DNA of 64,000 bases from Saprospiraceae bacterium (GTDB taxonomy: Bacteria > Bacteroidota > Bacteroidia > Chitinophagales > Saprospiraceae): positions 1 to 64,000 of the forward strand of contig JAHDFB010000001.1 of assembly GCA_020628475.1 (NCBI GenBank), written 5' to 3'. Numbering within the stretch: position 1 is the stretch's first letter; every line of letters begins with the position of its first letter. The notes beneath the pieces are model-generated. The model searched no databases and was not told the origin of the DNA. It saw only the letters and a list, made by a program, of their open reading frames with translations. The translations under genes and the position numbers were made by a program. Shown piece by piece: positions 44,138-54,088 of this stretch.

Positions 44138-45070
44138 TTGGAACACGTAAAATGTTTAATTATAGGATCAGGACCAGCGGGTTACACTGCTGCGATCTAT
44201 GCTGCAAGAGCTGCTATGAAACCATTGATGTTTACGGGGCAAGAACCTGGTGGACAGCTAATGATTACAACGGATGTTGAGAATTATCCAGGTTACCCAG
44301 AAGGAATTATGGGACCTCAAATGATGGATGATTTTAGAAAACAAGCAGAGCGCTTCGGAACGGAAATTCGCTATGATGTGGTGACGGAAGTGAAGTTGGA
44401 AGGAGATAAAAAATACATCAAAACCGAAGGTGGACAAGAACTGACTGCGGATAGTGTGATAATATCAACTGGAGCTAGTGCAAAGTGGTTGGGATTGGAG
44501 TCTGAAACGAAATTAATGAACAAGGGAGTTTCAGCCTGTGCAGTATGTGATGGATTCTTTTTTAAAGGACAGGATGTAATTGTTGTAGGAGGTGGAGACA
44601 CCGCAGCAGAAGAAGCATCTTACCTGGCAAAATTGTGTCCGAATGTACATCTTTTGATTAGAAGAGACGAAATGAGAGCTTCTAAGATTATGCAGCAGCG
44701 TGTTGAAAATACAGAGAATATCACGATTCATTGGAATACTTCTACGGTAGAGGTATTGGGAGAAGATGAAGTAGTCGGTGCTCGAGTAAAGGATACAAAG
44801 ACGGGTGAAGAGCGAGTGATTGATGCTTCTGCCTTCTTCGTTGCGATCGGACATAAGCCAAATACGGATTTATTTAAAGGAGCGTTGGATATGGATGATA
44901 CGGGATATTTAATTACTAAACCAGATTCAACAAAAACCAATATTGAGGGAGTTTTTGCCAGTGGAGATGCACAAGACAACGTTTATCGCCAAGCTGTTAC
45001 GGCTGCTGGTACTGGATGTATGGCAGCATTGGATGCAGAACGCTACTTAGTCGAAAAGGGAATTATTTAA
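44138..45070 (+). CDS. trxB: Thioredoxin reductase
   Basis: A 310-residue flavoenzyme reducing thioredoxin with NADPH. Motifs: CLIIGSGPAGYTAAIYAARA (FAD site), redox pair C134/C137 in SACAVCDGFFFKG, VVGGGDTAAEEASYLAK (NADPH site) and GVFASGDAQDNVYRQAVTAAG. The start is taken as TTG 44138, because the family N terminus MEHVKCLIIG begins there and the longer frame from 43997 crosses the promoter. The FBP aldolase gene follows after 42 bases. Confidence 0.94.
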   Translation: MEHVKCLIIGSGPAGYTAAIYAARAAMKPLMFTGQEPGGQLMITTDVENYPGYPEGIMGPQMMDDFRKQAERFGTEIRYDVVTEVKLEGDKKYIKTEGGQELTADSVIISTGASAKWLGLESETKLMNKGVSACAVCDGFFFKGQDVIVVGGGDTAAEEASYLAKLCPNVHLLIRRDEMRASKIMQQRVENTENITIHWNTSTVEVLGEDEVVGARVKDTKTGEERVIDASAFFVAIGHKPNTDLFKGALDMDDTGYLITKPDSTKTNIEGVFASGDAQDNVYRQAVTAAGTGCMAALDAERYLVEKGII

Positions 45071-45112
45071 ATTGATCACTTCAAAGTCACAAATCGCAAA
45101 TCAACATATATT

Positions 45113-46180
45113 ATGTCTAAATTTAAAAAAGGAGTACTCGTCGGTGACGAGGTGACGGAATTACTGAGTTACGCAAATCAACATGATTTTGCCTTACCTG
45201 CAGCAAATATCGTTGGAACCAATTCATTAAATGCTGTTTTAGAAACAGCTAAGAAAGTCAATTCACCAGTCATTGTTCAATTATCAAATGGTGGTGCACA
45301 GTTTTATGCTGGGAAATCTGTTGATAATTCAAATCAGCAAGCGGCTGTAGCAGGTTCTATTTCGGCAGCTCATCATGTTAATACGATGGCTGAATTGTAT
45401 GGAGTGACGGTTGTTTTACATACGGATCACTGTGCCAAGAAATTATTACCATGGGTGGATGGTTTAGTATCCGCTAGTGAAGCACATTTCAAAAATACAG
45501 GTAGAGCATTATATAGTTCTCATATGATTGATTTGTCAGAAGAGCCAATCGAAGAGAATATAGAAATATGTAGCAACTACTTAGAACGAATGGATAAAAT
45601 CGGTATGACACTTGAAATTGAATTGGGTGTTACTGGTGGTGAAGAAGATGGTGTAGATAACACCGATGTAGATAGCTCAAGGCTGTACACGCAGCCTGAA
45701 GAAGTTGCCTATGCCTATGAAAAATTGATGGCCATTAGCTCTAAGTTTACGATTGCAGCGGCATTTGGAAATGTACATGGAGTATATAAACCTGGAAATG
45801 TTGAACTGAGACCGATCATTCTCAAGAATTCACAAGACTATGTTCAAGAAAAGTTTAATACCGATGCTAATCCAATAAATTTCGTATTTCACGGTGGATC
45901 TGGTTCTTCCGCATCTGAAATTGCAGAAGCAATCAAGTATGGAGCTGTAAAAATGAATATTGATACAGATTTACAATGGGCGTTTTGGAATGGAGTAAGA
46001 AACTACGAGGCTAAGAATCATGACTTTTTACAAGGACAAATTGGAAACCCTACAGGTGATGATGTACCAAATAAGAAGTTTTACGATCCAAGAAAATGGT
46101 TACGAGTAGCAGAAGAAAGTTTTGTAGTTCGTATGACGCAAGCTTTTGAGGAGTTAAATTGTATTGACAGAAATGCTTAA
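45113..46180 (+). CDS. fbaA: Class II fructose-bisphosphate aldolase
   Basis: A 355-residue zinc enzyme interconverting fructose 1,6-bisphosphate and triose phosphates. Motifs: LPAANIVGTNSLNAVLETA, VVLHTDHCAKKLLPWVDGL (catalytic Asp and zinc His), EIELGVTGGEEDGVDN, AFGNVHGVYKPGNVEL (zinc His), FVFHGGSGSS and the phosphate-binding KMNIDTDLQWAFW. The length fits the long E. coli-like class IIA group. It lies 42 bases after trxB on the same strand; a hairpin terminator follows. Confidence 0.95.
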   Translation: MSKFKKGVLVGDEVTELLSYANQHDFALPAANIVGTNSLNAVLETAKKVNSPVIVQLSNGGAQFYAGKSVDNSNQQAAVAGSISAAHHVNTMAELYGVTVVLHTDHCAKKLLPWVDGLVSASEAHFKNTGRALYSSHMIDLSEEPIEENIEICSNYLERMDKIGMTLEIELGVTGGEEDGVDNTDVDSSRLYTQPEEVAYAYEKLMAISSKFTIAAAFGNVHGVYKPGNVELRPIILKNSQDYVQEKFNTDANPINFVFHGGSGSSASEIAEAIKYGAVKMNIDTDLQWAFWNGVRNYEAKNHDFLQGQIGNPTGDDVPNKKFYDPRKWLRVAEESFVVRMTQAFEELNCIDRNA

Positions 46181-46204
46181 TTCAAGCTTTGAATAAATAA
46201 TAAT

Positions 46205-46233
46205 AGGGAATTTCTATTGAATAGATTTTCCCT
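46205..46233 (+). terminator. Terminator after fbaA
   Basis: AGGGAA/TTCCCT and CTAT/ATAG arms (46205-46217 with 46221-46233, two internal mismatches) followed by TTTTT. It closes the trxB-fbaA transcript. Confidence 0.65.
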
Positions 46234-46275
46234 TTTTCTTTGTCTTAAAACAAGCTAGATAAGCATGGACACCGA

Positions 46276-46800
46276 TTATTCGAAAAATGCCTTCGGATAT
46301 TCTACGGTACCCTTAACATGGAGAAGTCCATCCGGAACGAGTTCTAAAACCATACAATTTCGTGCTGGTGCATCGAAGGGGAAATCAATGCCGAAGGTCT
46401 CAGCCACTTTATAACCAAATTTGGGATAGTAATCCTCATGCCCTAAAAGTACGATGGATCGGAAGCCAAGAGCTTTTGCTCTTTTGTGTGCTTCTTGTAT
46501 TAAAAGACTGCCAATTCCTTTTCTTTGATGGCTTGGCAAAACGGAAACAGGAGCCAGGGCCAGCGATTCAAAACGGTCGGTTTCATTTTTTATACTTAAT
46601 CGGCTAAGTAATATGTGACCTACAATTTCTTCATTGATTTCGGCGATTAATGAAAGTTCAGGAATAAATGAATCCGATTGACGTAATCGTTCTACCAGAA
46701 AATGTTCCTTTCCGTCGCTGAAAGGTTCATGCTCAAAAGCCTCTTTAATAAGGCTAAATACGATTTGGAAATCGGTAGGGCGTTCCTTTCTAATAATCAT
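46276..46800 (-). CDS. GNAT-family N-acetyltransferase
   Basis: A 174-residue acetyltransferase. The acetyl-CoA loop is VLPSHQRKGIGSLLIQEAHKRAKALGFRSIVLLGH (Q-x2-G-x-G/A pattern). The N terminus IIRKERPTDFQIVFSLIKEAF and the middle strand EIVGHILLSRL complete the fold. The LGHEDYYPKFGYK segment resembles the YhbS-like group. Substrate unknown. It ends a short operon after the CAP-domain gene, 12 bases away. Confidence 0.9.
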   Translation of the reverse strand: MIIRKERPTDFQIVFSLIKEAFEHEPFSDGKEHFLVERLRQSDSFIPELSLIAEINEEIVGHILLSRLSIKNETDRFESLALAPVSVLPSHQRKGIGSLLIQEAHKRAKALGFRSIVLLGHEDYYPKFGYKVAETFGIDFPFDAPARNCMVLELVPDGLLHVKGTVEYPKAFFE

Positions 46801-46812
46801 AGCAGATCAGGC

Positions 46813-47502
46813 TTATAGCTTGGTACCGAAAACTTGTGTAGCATAGATCGCATAGTTTTCAGCATTAAAGGCCATTGCAGTACCGACCAGCTTTAATTCT
46901 GATTGCAGTATATTTTTGCGGTGAGGTGGAGAGCCTAGCCAATTCTTGGTCATCGTTTTAGCCATTTCTCGATACGTTGGGGCAAAGATTTCGGCTTTTA
47001 CGCCATTTATGGTACGGACGGTAAAACCTTCATAGATTAAATTCTCTGCCATTAACTGAAATCCACCACCATAATGACGTACGCGATCAATGAGATTTTC
47101 TTTTCCAGGTGTTTTTTGTTGGTGTGTAAGTTCTTTAACGGTTAGTTGATAATTATTTTGATCGACTGCAGCATTTCTGAGAATATTATTTTTCCCAAGA
47201 ATGCTCAATTGATTAGCACGACGCACCTTATTGATTTCTTCATGTAAGAGTTGTTCCAATAATTGCAGGTCGATATTTCTATAATCAATCGTAGAATTTG
47301 CCTTAGATTCAGAATAGTTATTGTTGGCTTCGGTTACTTTGATACCATCGCCTTTAGAAGTAACACTGGTTTTCTTCTTTTTCTTGACGGGAGCTTTTTT
47401 TTCGGTCGACGTTTTATCCGGAGTCGGTTTTTTATCCGCGGAATCAGGAAGACAACTCCATTGTAATACGGTCAAAATAAGAAGAATACTATACCATTTC
47501 AT
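46813..47502 (-). CDS. CAP-domain (SCP-like) lipoprotein
   Basis: A 229-residue protein from ATG 47502 (a longer frame from 47538 adds 12 unrelated codons). The signal ends QWSC, so Cys17 is lipidated. A Lys/Thr-rich linker leads to a CAP domain (about 95-229): LLHEEINKVRRANQLS, ENLIDRVRHYGGGFQLMAENL, and NWLGSPPHRKNILQSELKLVG with the conserved His and Glu positions. CAP proteins are mostly secreted binding proteins. A TACTTTTA promoter-like element lies at 47522-47529 on the minus strand. Confidence 0.85.
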   Translation of the reverse strand: MKWYSILLILTVLQWSCLPDSADKKPTPDKTSTEKKAPVKKKKKTSVTSKGDGIKVTEANNNYSESKANSTIDYRNIDLQLLEQLLHEEINKVRRANQLSILGKNNILRNAAVDQNNYQLTVKELTHQQKTPGKENLIDRVRHYGGGFQLMAENLIYEGFTVRTINGVKAEIFAPTYREMAKTMTKNWLGSPPHRKNILQSELKLVGTAMAFNAENYAIYATQVFGTKL

Positions 47503-47521
47503 ATCAGAAAGTTTAGGGCGG

Positions 47522-47529
47522 TAAAAGTA
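47522..47529 (-). promoter_or_regulatory. Candidate -7 promoter element of the CAP-lipoprotein gene
   Basis: The minus strand reads TACTTTTA (seven of eight to TAnnTTTG), 19 bases before ATG 47502. Confidence 0.4.
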
Positions 47530-47688
47530 TAATAACATGTGAAATTATAGGCTTTGAAAATGGATTTTTATTGTTTTTTAACGCGAGTAGGGACCAAGTT
47601 GACGATTTGTTGACTATTCAAAAATGTTAAGGTTTTTACTACACATTAAGAAAAAATGTAATATTTATATACTTGATAAATAATTTAT

Positions 47689-47696
47689 TACATTTG
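47689..47696 (+). promoter_or_regulatory. -7 promoter element of the MAM-like T9SS gene
   Basis: TACATTTG, full TAnnTTTG match, 47 bases before ATG 47744. Confidence 0.5.
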
Positions 47697-47743
47697 CACA
47701 TTCATGTTAATATAACTACTATTAGGATACAAAAACAACTTAT

Positions 47744-49636
47744 ATGCAAAACGTAAAAAATACGACCCTGGTAGCTTGGATGCTATTGCTGTCCTTTGGT
47801 TTACTAGCTCAGCCTGATTGCCCCATATTAATTTCGCCGATGAATAATGCGGTGGATCAGGAATTAACCATCACTTTTGAGTGGAGTGCCGCTCCAACTG
47901 GAGATGTGCCAACGAATTATATCTTGTCGGCGGGTGAAACTAGTGGAAATCTAACTCAATTGTTTTCAGGAAACGAAACGTCAGCTACCATATCATCTTT
48001 TTTTGATCTGGGTAAAACCTATTATTGGCAGGTCATTGCTGAATCGGCAGGTGGATCTTCTTCTGGTTGTTCTGAAAATGTCTTTAGTACGATTTCTATA
48101 CCACAACCTTCTGGCGTTACCTGTGGAAATGGTGTTACTGAAGTGAGCGTGACAGAAGATATGGAATCTGAAACAGGTTGGACAGGAGATATTAGTGCTT
48201 CTACTAATTTAACTTGGCAATTGGATAGTGGTACAACGCCTTCGGGAGGTACAGGAAATACAGGACCTGCCTCAGCACATTCAGGATCGTCCTACTTTTA
48301 TTACGAATCAAGTAGTTCTTCAGAAACTTCTCCAGATGCTTCTTTAATCAGCCCAGCAATTGATTTAACAGCAGCATCAGGAACGGTAGATATGAGTTTT
48401 TATATGTTTGCCTATGGGACTGGAATTCATTCTTTAAGCGTTGGGGTAAGTACTTCAGCGACCGGACCATTTACCAATCTTTGGTCTTGGAATGGCCCGC
48501 TTCAAACAAATCAAAGTGATCCATGGCAACTGGTCGGATTGGATGTTTCCGCATATGCTGGTCAAACGATTTATGTAGAATTTTTACATGTAGCTACAGC
48601 AAGTGGGGGATTTCTAGGAGATCTTGCTGTAGATCTTCTTCAATTTGACGGATGTGAAATGGAAACTGCGCCAAATGATGATTGTTCCACGGCTATGGTT
48701 CTTGCCGAAGCTGGTGAACCGGGAAGTTTGGCAGGACAATCTACCGAATTTGCTACGGATTCAGGATTAGCAGCAGCATCTTGTGGCTCTTCTCCGACGA
48801 AGGATGTTTACTATAGTATAGAAACAGATATTGATGGTGGTGGTCTTAATGTAGACATAACAAGCGGACCTTCTAGTAAATTCACTGCTGTTTTATATGA
48901 AAATAGTTGTGGAAGTTTGGTTGAATTGGCCTGTGCAACGGCCGCGGCAACGGGAGATGATGTTAATCTTTATTACTTCGTTCCAAATACCTTAGTTGGA
49001 AAAGAAGGGAACAATAATCGTTTTACACCTCAAAATTTAACGGTTCGAGTATTTGATGAAAATAATGCGAATGAGACTTTTTCAATTGATGCGACAGGAA
49101 CTTCATTGGCAGCACTACCGGTTCAATTGACGGATTGGAAAGCAAGCTTACAAGATAGATCAGTACTATTATCTTGGCAGACGGCTCAGGAATTTAATAC
49201 GGAAAAGTTTGTTGTAGAAAAGTCTTTCGACGGTAAAAGGTGGTTTGAGGTACATACAGAGAAAGCAATTGGATTTTCGAATATCCAGCAAACGTATGAA
49301 TTTGAAGACCTTGACTTATCGGTACAGCAAATGTATCGTTTAAGAATCATTGATTTTGATGGATTTGAAGAGCTTTCTAAGATCATTCGAATTACAAGAG
49401 AGGATTTGTCTATTGAAATTTATCCAAATCCGGCCGTTGATGTTATTCAAATTGACTTGGGTGAGCGTCAAGAGGATGTACAGATAAGAATTGTGGATCT
49501 ATCTGGAAGAGAAATATGGTCAGGAAAAAATCAAAGCGGAAATCCATTGGATGTTTCCAACTTGGAGGCAGGTATGTATAGAATCTTGATAGAGTATTCG
49601 GGAGGTTTCTATCAACAATCGTTTATGAAACAATAG
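47744..49636 (+). CDS. Secreted MAM-like domain protein with T9SS type A sorting domain
   Basis: A 630-residue protein. Signal peptide 1-22 (LLAQ). A fibronectin-III-like domain covers about 25-115 (CPILISPMNNAVDQELTITF, TYYWQVIAES). A MAM-like domain covers about 128-305 (MESETGWTGD, WQLDSGTTPSGGTGNTGPA, HSGSSYFYYES, LISPAIDLT, VEFLHVATASGG). A bacterial pre-peptidase-like sandwich follows at about 308-455. The C-terminal region (about 465-630) contains LPVQLTDWKA and the sorting domain IEIYPNPAVDVIQID. Cell-surface location is expected; the function is probably adhesion or carbohydrate binding (inference). Confidence 0.84.
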   Translation: MQNVKNTTLVAWMLLLSFGLLAQPDCPILISPMNNAVDQELTITFEWSAAPTGDVPTNYILSAGETSGNLTQLFSGNETSATISSFFDLGKTYYWQVIAESAGGSSSGCSENVFSTISIPQPSGVTCGNGVTEVSVTEDMESETGWTGDISASTNLTWQLDSGTTPSGGTGNTGPASAHSGSSYFYYESSSSSETSPDASLISPAIDLTAASGTVDMSFYMFAYGTGIHSLSVGVSTSATGPFTNLWSWNGPLQTNQSDPWQLVGLDVSAYAGQTIYVEFLHVATASGGFLGDLAVDLLQFDGCEMETAPNDDCSTAMVLAEAGEPGSLAGQSTEFATDSGLAAASCGSSPTKDVYYSIETDIDGGGLNVDITSGPSSKFTAVLYENSCGSLVELACATAAATGDDVNLYYFVPNTLVGKEGNNNRFTPQNLTVRVFDENNANETFSIDATGTSLAALPVQLTDWKASLQDRSVLLSWQTAQEFNTEKFVVEKSFDGKRWFEVHTEKAIGFSNIQQTYEFEDLDLSVQQMYRLRIIDFDGFEELSKIIRITREDLSIEIYPNPAVDVIQIDLGERQEDVQIRIVDLSGREIWSGKNQSGNPLDVSNLEAGMYRILIEYSGGFYQQSFMKQ

Positions 49637-49664
49637 AATTTAATTCATTATTTATACTTATATT

Positions 49665-49702
49665 ATAAGCTTGATCAATGATTTGATCAAGCTTATTTTT
49701 TT
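49665..49702. terminator. Strong bidirectional terminator
   Basis: A perfect 14-bp stem (49665-49678 with 49683-49696) with loop TGAT and a T-run afterward, in the 65-base gap between the convergent MAM-like and MBL-fold genes. Confidence 0.85.
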
Positions 49703-50685
49703 TAAGTTAATAAGAATGTTTTGTTATGATCACGATCGTATTCAAAACGAAAATCATCGTTTTCTTCGAGGATTGATTGTAACGTTTCGATTGGATCGAA
49801 CATTCCTTCATCAGTCAATCGAAATGTGCCCCAATGGATAGCCAGACTTTTTGTAGGGTCTAATATTTGATGCGCTTTAAATGCATCGCTCGGATTCATG
49901 TGCACATATTTCATGAAAAATCTGGGTTCATATGCTCCGATAGGGATCAATGCCAAGTCAATATGTTGATATTGTTCTTTTATGGACTCAAAATGTTGAT
50001 CAAAGGCAGAATCTCCCGCGTAATAAATTGTTTTTGACTCACTTTGGAGCATCCAACTACCCCAAAGCGTACTGTAAGGCGATGCAAATCGATTACTCCA
50101 GTGTTTAGCCGGTAGAAAGCTAAATTGAACGCCATGTATACTATATGATTGTTGCCAATCCATCTCAATGATATTGCCGATGTTAAATTTTTCAAGATAC
50201 TTTTTCAAACCTAATCCTACCAAAAAATGGCTGTTATGATGTTCATAGAAATATTTTAAAGAATGAATATCCAAATGATCGTAATGATCATGCGAAATTA
50301 AGACGACATCAATATTGGCTAATTGTTCCTTAAACAAAGATGGTTCTCTGTAGCGCGCAGGTCCCATGAAGGAAAGCGGACTGGCTCGTATGGAGAAGAC
50401 AGGATCTGTAATAATATGGATACCTTGATGTTGAAGTAATACCGTTGCATGATTAATGTGTTTATATTGAATGGCTTCTGGAGTTATTTTATCCCATGGA
50501 TCCTGATGCTCGGCTTGGACAATCCTAGAAGGCCAAGGCTGCCGGTTTCTTTTCAGCTGATGACGCATTAAAGCCCGGAAATCACCCATTTCATTTCCTC
50601 CTGGTTGAAAGAATTTTTTTCCGTCGAAGTGATCTGTAATTGGCCCTTTATATGGAGGAATACTTGTGTTTCTCCAAAGCCACAA
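49702..50685 (-). CDS. MBL-fold hydrolase, NAPE-PLD/UlaG-like
   Basis: A 327-residue metallo-beta-lactamase-fold enzyme. The metal motif is LISHDHYDHLD, with further ligands in YYAGDSAFD and LAIHWGTFRL. The opening YKGPITDHFDGKKFFQPGG is typical of the N-acylphosphatidylethanolamine phospholipase D-like group. The first codon is TTG 50685, but in-frame codons upstream encode a hydrophobic helix (IQIILFVFVLLVILFTLWLW) with no ATG before a stop at about 50761; the real start may use a rare codon or the N terminus may be frameshifted. Confidence 0.82.
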   Translation of the reverse strand: MWLWRNTSIPPYKGPITDHFDGKKFFQPGGNEMGDFRALMRHQLKRNRQPWPSRIVQAEHQDPWDKITPEAIQYKHINHATVLLQHQGIHIITDPVFSIRASPLSFMGPARYREPSLFKEQLANIDVVLISHDHYDHLDIHSLKYFYEHHNSHFLVGLGLKKYLEKFNIGNIIEMDWQQSYSIHGVQFSFLPAKHWSNRFASPYSTLWGSWMLQSESKTIYYAGDSAFDQHFESIKEQYQHIDLALIPIGAYEPRFFMKYVHMNPSDAFKAHQILDPTKSLAIHWGTFRLTDEGMFDPIETLQSILEENDDFRFEYDRDHNKTFLLT

Positions 50686-50786
50686 AGTAAAAAGTATGAC
50701 TAAGAGAACAAAGACGAATAATATTATCTGAATGACTCCGATGCTGATACATGTTTTCTGTTAAAAAATAAATGGCTTGTTCCAAT

Positions 50787-53700
50787 TTATTGATGACACA
50801 GACATGAAGGTCTCATGAAACTGTTTGTCGTTGTAGAAAAAGGATATCCATTTCCACTTCCTTCTATTTCCCAGTGAAATTTAGTCCGTTTTTTATTTCT
50901 TAGACCAATTTCATTCATGGTAGAAGCATCGTAAAGTCGGCCATTTGCAATGGTATATTGTATCAATTCTGTATGCAGAATATCCTCCAATGGATTTTCA
51001 TCAAGCACTATAAAATCGGCTAATTTACCGGCTTCCAAACTGCCAATTTCGTCTTGCATACCCAGATAAATTGCCCCATTTATTGTAGCTGATTGTAAGG
51101 CTTCAAAGTTGGTAGCACCTCCTTGGTGAATCATCCATAATTCCCAATGAGCTCCAATTCCTTGAATTTGCCCATGTGATCCCAAATTTATTCGGACCCC
51201 AGCATCTGTCAATTTTTTACAAGATTGAGAAACCAAAATATGTCCATTGTCATATTCTTCTTGAGGTGCCATCGTTCGATGTCTTGCTCTTGAATCAATC
51301 ATACCTCGTGGGGTAAAGTTCAAGAGTCGATCTTTTTCCCAAACATTGGTATTTTGATACCAATAGTATTCACCATTCAAACCTCCATAGTTTACGATTA
51401 ATGTCGGCGTATTAGCGGTTTGAGTTTTGGACCAGAATTGAATAACATCGTCAAATAGGGGAGCTACCGGAATGTTGTGTTCTACACCAGTATGCCCATC
51501 TGCCACCATACTTAAGTTGTGATAGAAGAAAGAACCACCTTCGGGTACCACTTGAATGTCGAGTTGTCTAGCAGCCTCGATAACCTGTTGTCGTTGTTCT
51601 CGTCTTGGTTGATTATAGGATTTGACAGAAAATGCACCAAATGCCTTTGTTCTTCTCAAGGCACTTTTTGCATCTTCCAAATTATTGATGACCGCTTTAA
51701 AGTCACCTTCTGCTCCATAAAGAATAGTCCCCGTAGAAAATATTCTTGGTCCTGTCATGATGCCTGCTTTGACCATTTCGCTTTGTGCAAAGGTGATTTC
51801 TGTATTCACAGACGGATCATGAGTCGTTGTAACACCATAGGCCAAATTTGCATAATACTCCCAATGCTTTTGAGGACTCAATCCGAATCTAAAAGCTCCT
51901 AAGTGTGCATGCACATCAATGATGCCCGGCATGATGGTTTTAGATTGTCCATCAATAATTTCGGCCTTTTTCGGAATTTTTGTTTCATCCATCGGGCCTA
52001 CATATTGAATTTTATTTCCTTTCGTTACAATTAATCCATTTTCAATAACCTGTTCGCCGACCATGGTGATAATTCGAGCATTCGTGATTGCTAAACTTCC
52101 TTCAGGTTGATCATGCTTTTGCTGCAATTGAATTTTTATACCCACCGTGTCGATTGGTTGAATGGTATCCGCTGCTCCCTGAAGAAATAAAAATTGATCG
52201 GTTAAGGCTTCCGTAAAATATCGATTTCCTAGGGTCCAATGTAATTGCTTACTATCTGCAGACCAATGTAAATTAATACCCGCATCCCTGGATACTTTGG
52301 CTATGGGAAAAGCTTTTGTTTTGGACGAAAGTCCCATACCCTTACCAATTTCCGACATAGGTGCTATATAAACATTCCATAATTCCGTAAAGGCAATCCA
52401 TTTGTTATCAGGACTAGGAACATATTGATTGGCGTAAGTAGAATTATAGAGTACGGAGGTATTGTTGTCTTCAAGATTGAATGCTTTATAGGCTTTGTTT
52501 AGACTTCCGAATAGGTAGCCACCCGTTTGATAAAGAATCCGTTGACCATCCGCGCTGAATCTTGGGTTTTCACCTTCTCGACATACAAATCGAATTTCGC
52601 TTGAATTCAAATCCATGATATATATTCCTGGATCTTGGGAATATAGGTAGCCTTGATGGTTATTACCGGCTTCTACTCGATAAACAATTTTATCGCCGTC
52701 TGGAGAAAATCGAGGCGTTCGATAAATTCCCTTACTAGTGGTGAGCTTTTTGGCATTATTCCCCTTATTGTCACACAATATCAAAGATCCCATGTCTTCG
52801 TCATTCCAAGACACATAAACGATTTTTTTACCATCTGGAGAATAATCAGGTTCAAACTCAAAATGATCTGAATTGGTTAATCGCTTGGCTCCTGATCCAT
52901 TGGTTTTAGAGGTGTGCAAACTACCTAAAGCATTAAACAATAAAGTTTTGTTGTCCGGAGAAGTCGTGAGTTGTCGAATCACTTTTACGTCGAAGCTTTC
53001 AGGTGCAACTTCATTCTTGAATTGGACCGTCTCCATAAACTTATGATTGGCCTTTACTTCGAAAGGGATATCTGTGACATTTTTGGTAGAAACTTCGATC
53101 TTCTTAATCTTCCCTTGAGCCCAGATATAGATATATGCATCGTCTTTAGACCAGGCAAAACCAGGGTAGGTGCCAAATATAGACCAGGCCTCCTGTTGAT
53201 CCTTACTAAGACCGTCGTAAATAGCAAATTGCTGATTGGTTTTTAGGTTTTTGATATATAAGACAGATTTAGTCCTTACGCGTTTGACAAAGGCCAAATA
53301 TTGCCCGTCATTCGAAATCTGAGGTCTGCAGGCGCCTCCCGGGCCACCGGCCACATTTTTGATTTCTCCAGATTCCATATCGTATCGTCGAATGGCGAAA
53401 ATTTGATCATTTGGATCTTTGTTATATTGAAAATAACCTCCTGGATACATGTCTTCACTGAAGTAAAGGTATTGACCATCTTTTGACCAAGAAGGTTCAT
53501 TAACGTCCTGTTGATCATTTTTACGTTTGGTGATTTGTATACCTGATCCACCGGAAATATGATATTTCCACATTTCTCCAGCTCCGAGCGATCGAGTCGA
53601 TGAAAAGTGTTTTCTAGCAATGATATACTGGCCATCCGGAGACCAAACGGCATTGTTTAATAAGCGAAAAGATTCATTGGTTACTTGTTTTGCATCAGAA

Positions 53701-54038
53701 CCATCTTTCGCCATATGCCAAATATTGTCACCTCCACCAACATCCGAAGTGAAGAGTATCCTTTTTCCATCTGGACTAAAGCGGGGTTGAACTTCCCAAG
53801 CTAATCCACTTCTTAAAACGTTTGCTTCTCCACCAGTAATAGGCATCGAATAGATATCGCCTAATAGATCAAAAACCATGGTGCTACCATCGGGACTGAT
53901 GTCCAAGTTCATCCAAGTACCTTCCGTTAGATGTAAAACTTCTTCTTTGAAGGAGCCCGGTGGATTATTTACATCCCATTTGTCTTGGGCCTTGATCAAA
54001 GCAGGTAGTAAAAAAAGTAGCATCAGTATATTTCTCAT
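50787..54038 (-). CDS. TolB-like propeller fused to amidohydrolase, secreted
   Basis: About 1,083 residues, from ATG 54038 (open frame from TTG 54047). Signal peptide about 1-18 (LIKAQ). The N-terminal about 600 residues carry many PD40/WD40-like repeats (ISPDGSTMVFDLLGDIY, PRFSPDGKRILFTSD, PRFSPDGDKIVYRVE). Residues about 650-1,050 are an amidohydrolase domain, with metal ligands in IMPGIIDVHAHLGAF (HxH), the GVEHNI His, and the ending GSLEAGKLADFIVLDENPLED. It is probably a periplasmic imidazolonepropionase-like or peptidase-like metal hydrolase. Substrate unknown. Confidence 0.88.
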   Translation of the reverse strand: MRNILMLLFLLPALIKAQDKWDVNNPPGSFKEEVLHLTEGTWMNLDISPDGSTMVFDLLGDIYSMPITGGEANVLRSGLAWEVQPRFSPDGKRILFTSDVGGGDNIWHMAKDGSDAKQVTNESFRLLNNAVWSPDGQYIIARKHFSSTRSLGAGEMWKYHISGGSGIQITKRKNDQQDVNEPSWSKDGQYLYFSEDMYPGGYFQYNKDPNDQIFAIRRYDMESGEIKNVAGGPGGACRPQISNDGQYLAFVKRVRTKSVLYIKNLKTNQQFAIYDGLSKDQQEAWSIFGTYPGFAWSKDDAYIYIWAQGKIKKIEVSTKNVTDIPFEVKANHKFMETVQFKNEVAPESFDVKVIRQLTTSPDNKTLLFNALGSLHTSKTNGSGAKRLTNSDHFEFEPDYSPDGKKIVYVSWNDEDMGSLILCDNKGNNAKKLTTSKGIYRTPRFSPDGDKIVYRVEAGNNHQGYLYSQDPGIYIMDLNSSEIRFVCREGENPRFSADGQRILYQTGGYLFGSLNKAYKAFNLEDNNTSVLYNSTYANQYVPSPDNKWIAFTELWNVYIAPMSEIGKGMGLSSKTKAFPIAKVSRDAGINLHWSADSKQLHWTLGNRYFTEALTDQFLFLQGAADTIQPIDTVGIKIQLQQKHDQPEGSLAITNARIITMVGEQVIENGLIVTKGNKIQYVGPMDETKIPKKAEIIDGQSKTIMPGIIDVHAHLGAFRFGLSPQKHWEYYANLAYGVTTTHDPSVNTEITFAQSEMVKAGIMTGPRIFSTGTILYGAEGDFKAVINNLEDAKSALRRTKAFGAFSVKSYNQPRREQRQQVIEAARQLDIQVVPEGGSFFYHNLSMVADGHTGVEHNIPVAPLFDDVIQFWSKTQTANTPTLIVNYGGLNGEYYWYQNTNVWEKDRLLNFTPRGMIDSRARHRTMAPQEEYDNGHILVSQSCKKLTDAGVRINLGSHGQIQGIGAHWELWMIHQGGATNFEALQSATINGAIYLGMQDEIGSLEAGKLADFIVLDENPLEDILHTELIQYTIANGRLYDASTMNEIGLRNKKRTKFHWEIEGSGNGYPFSTTTNSFMRPSCLCHQ

Positions 54039-54088
54039 CTCGAACAATTTTGAATGACGAGTAAATATAGTGAACTAGAAGGAATTAT

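Noticed and set aside
51519-51902. A 127-codon plus-strand frame within the propeller-amidohydrolase gene
   Set aside because: It is antisense to a strongly conserved coding region and has no domain signature.
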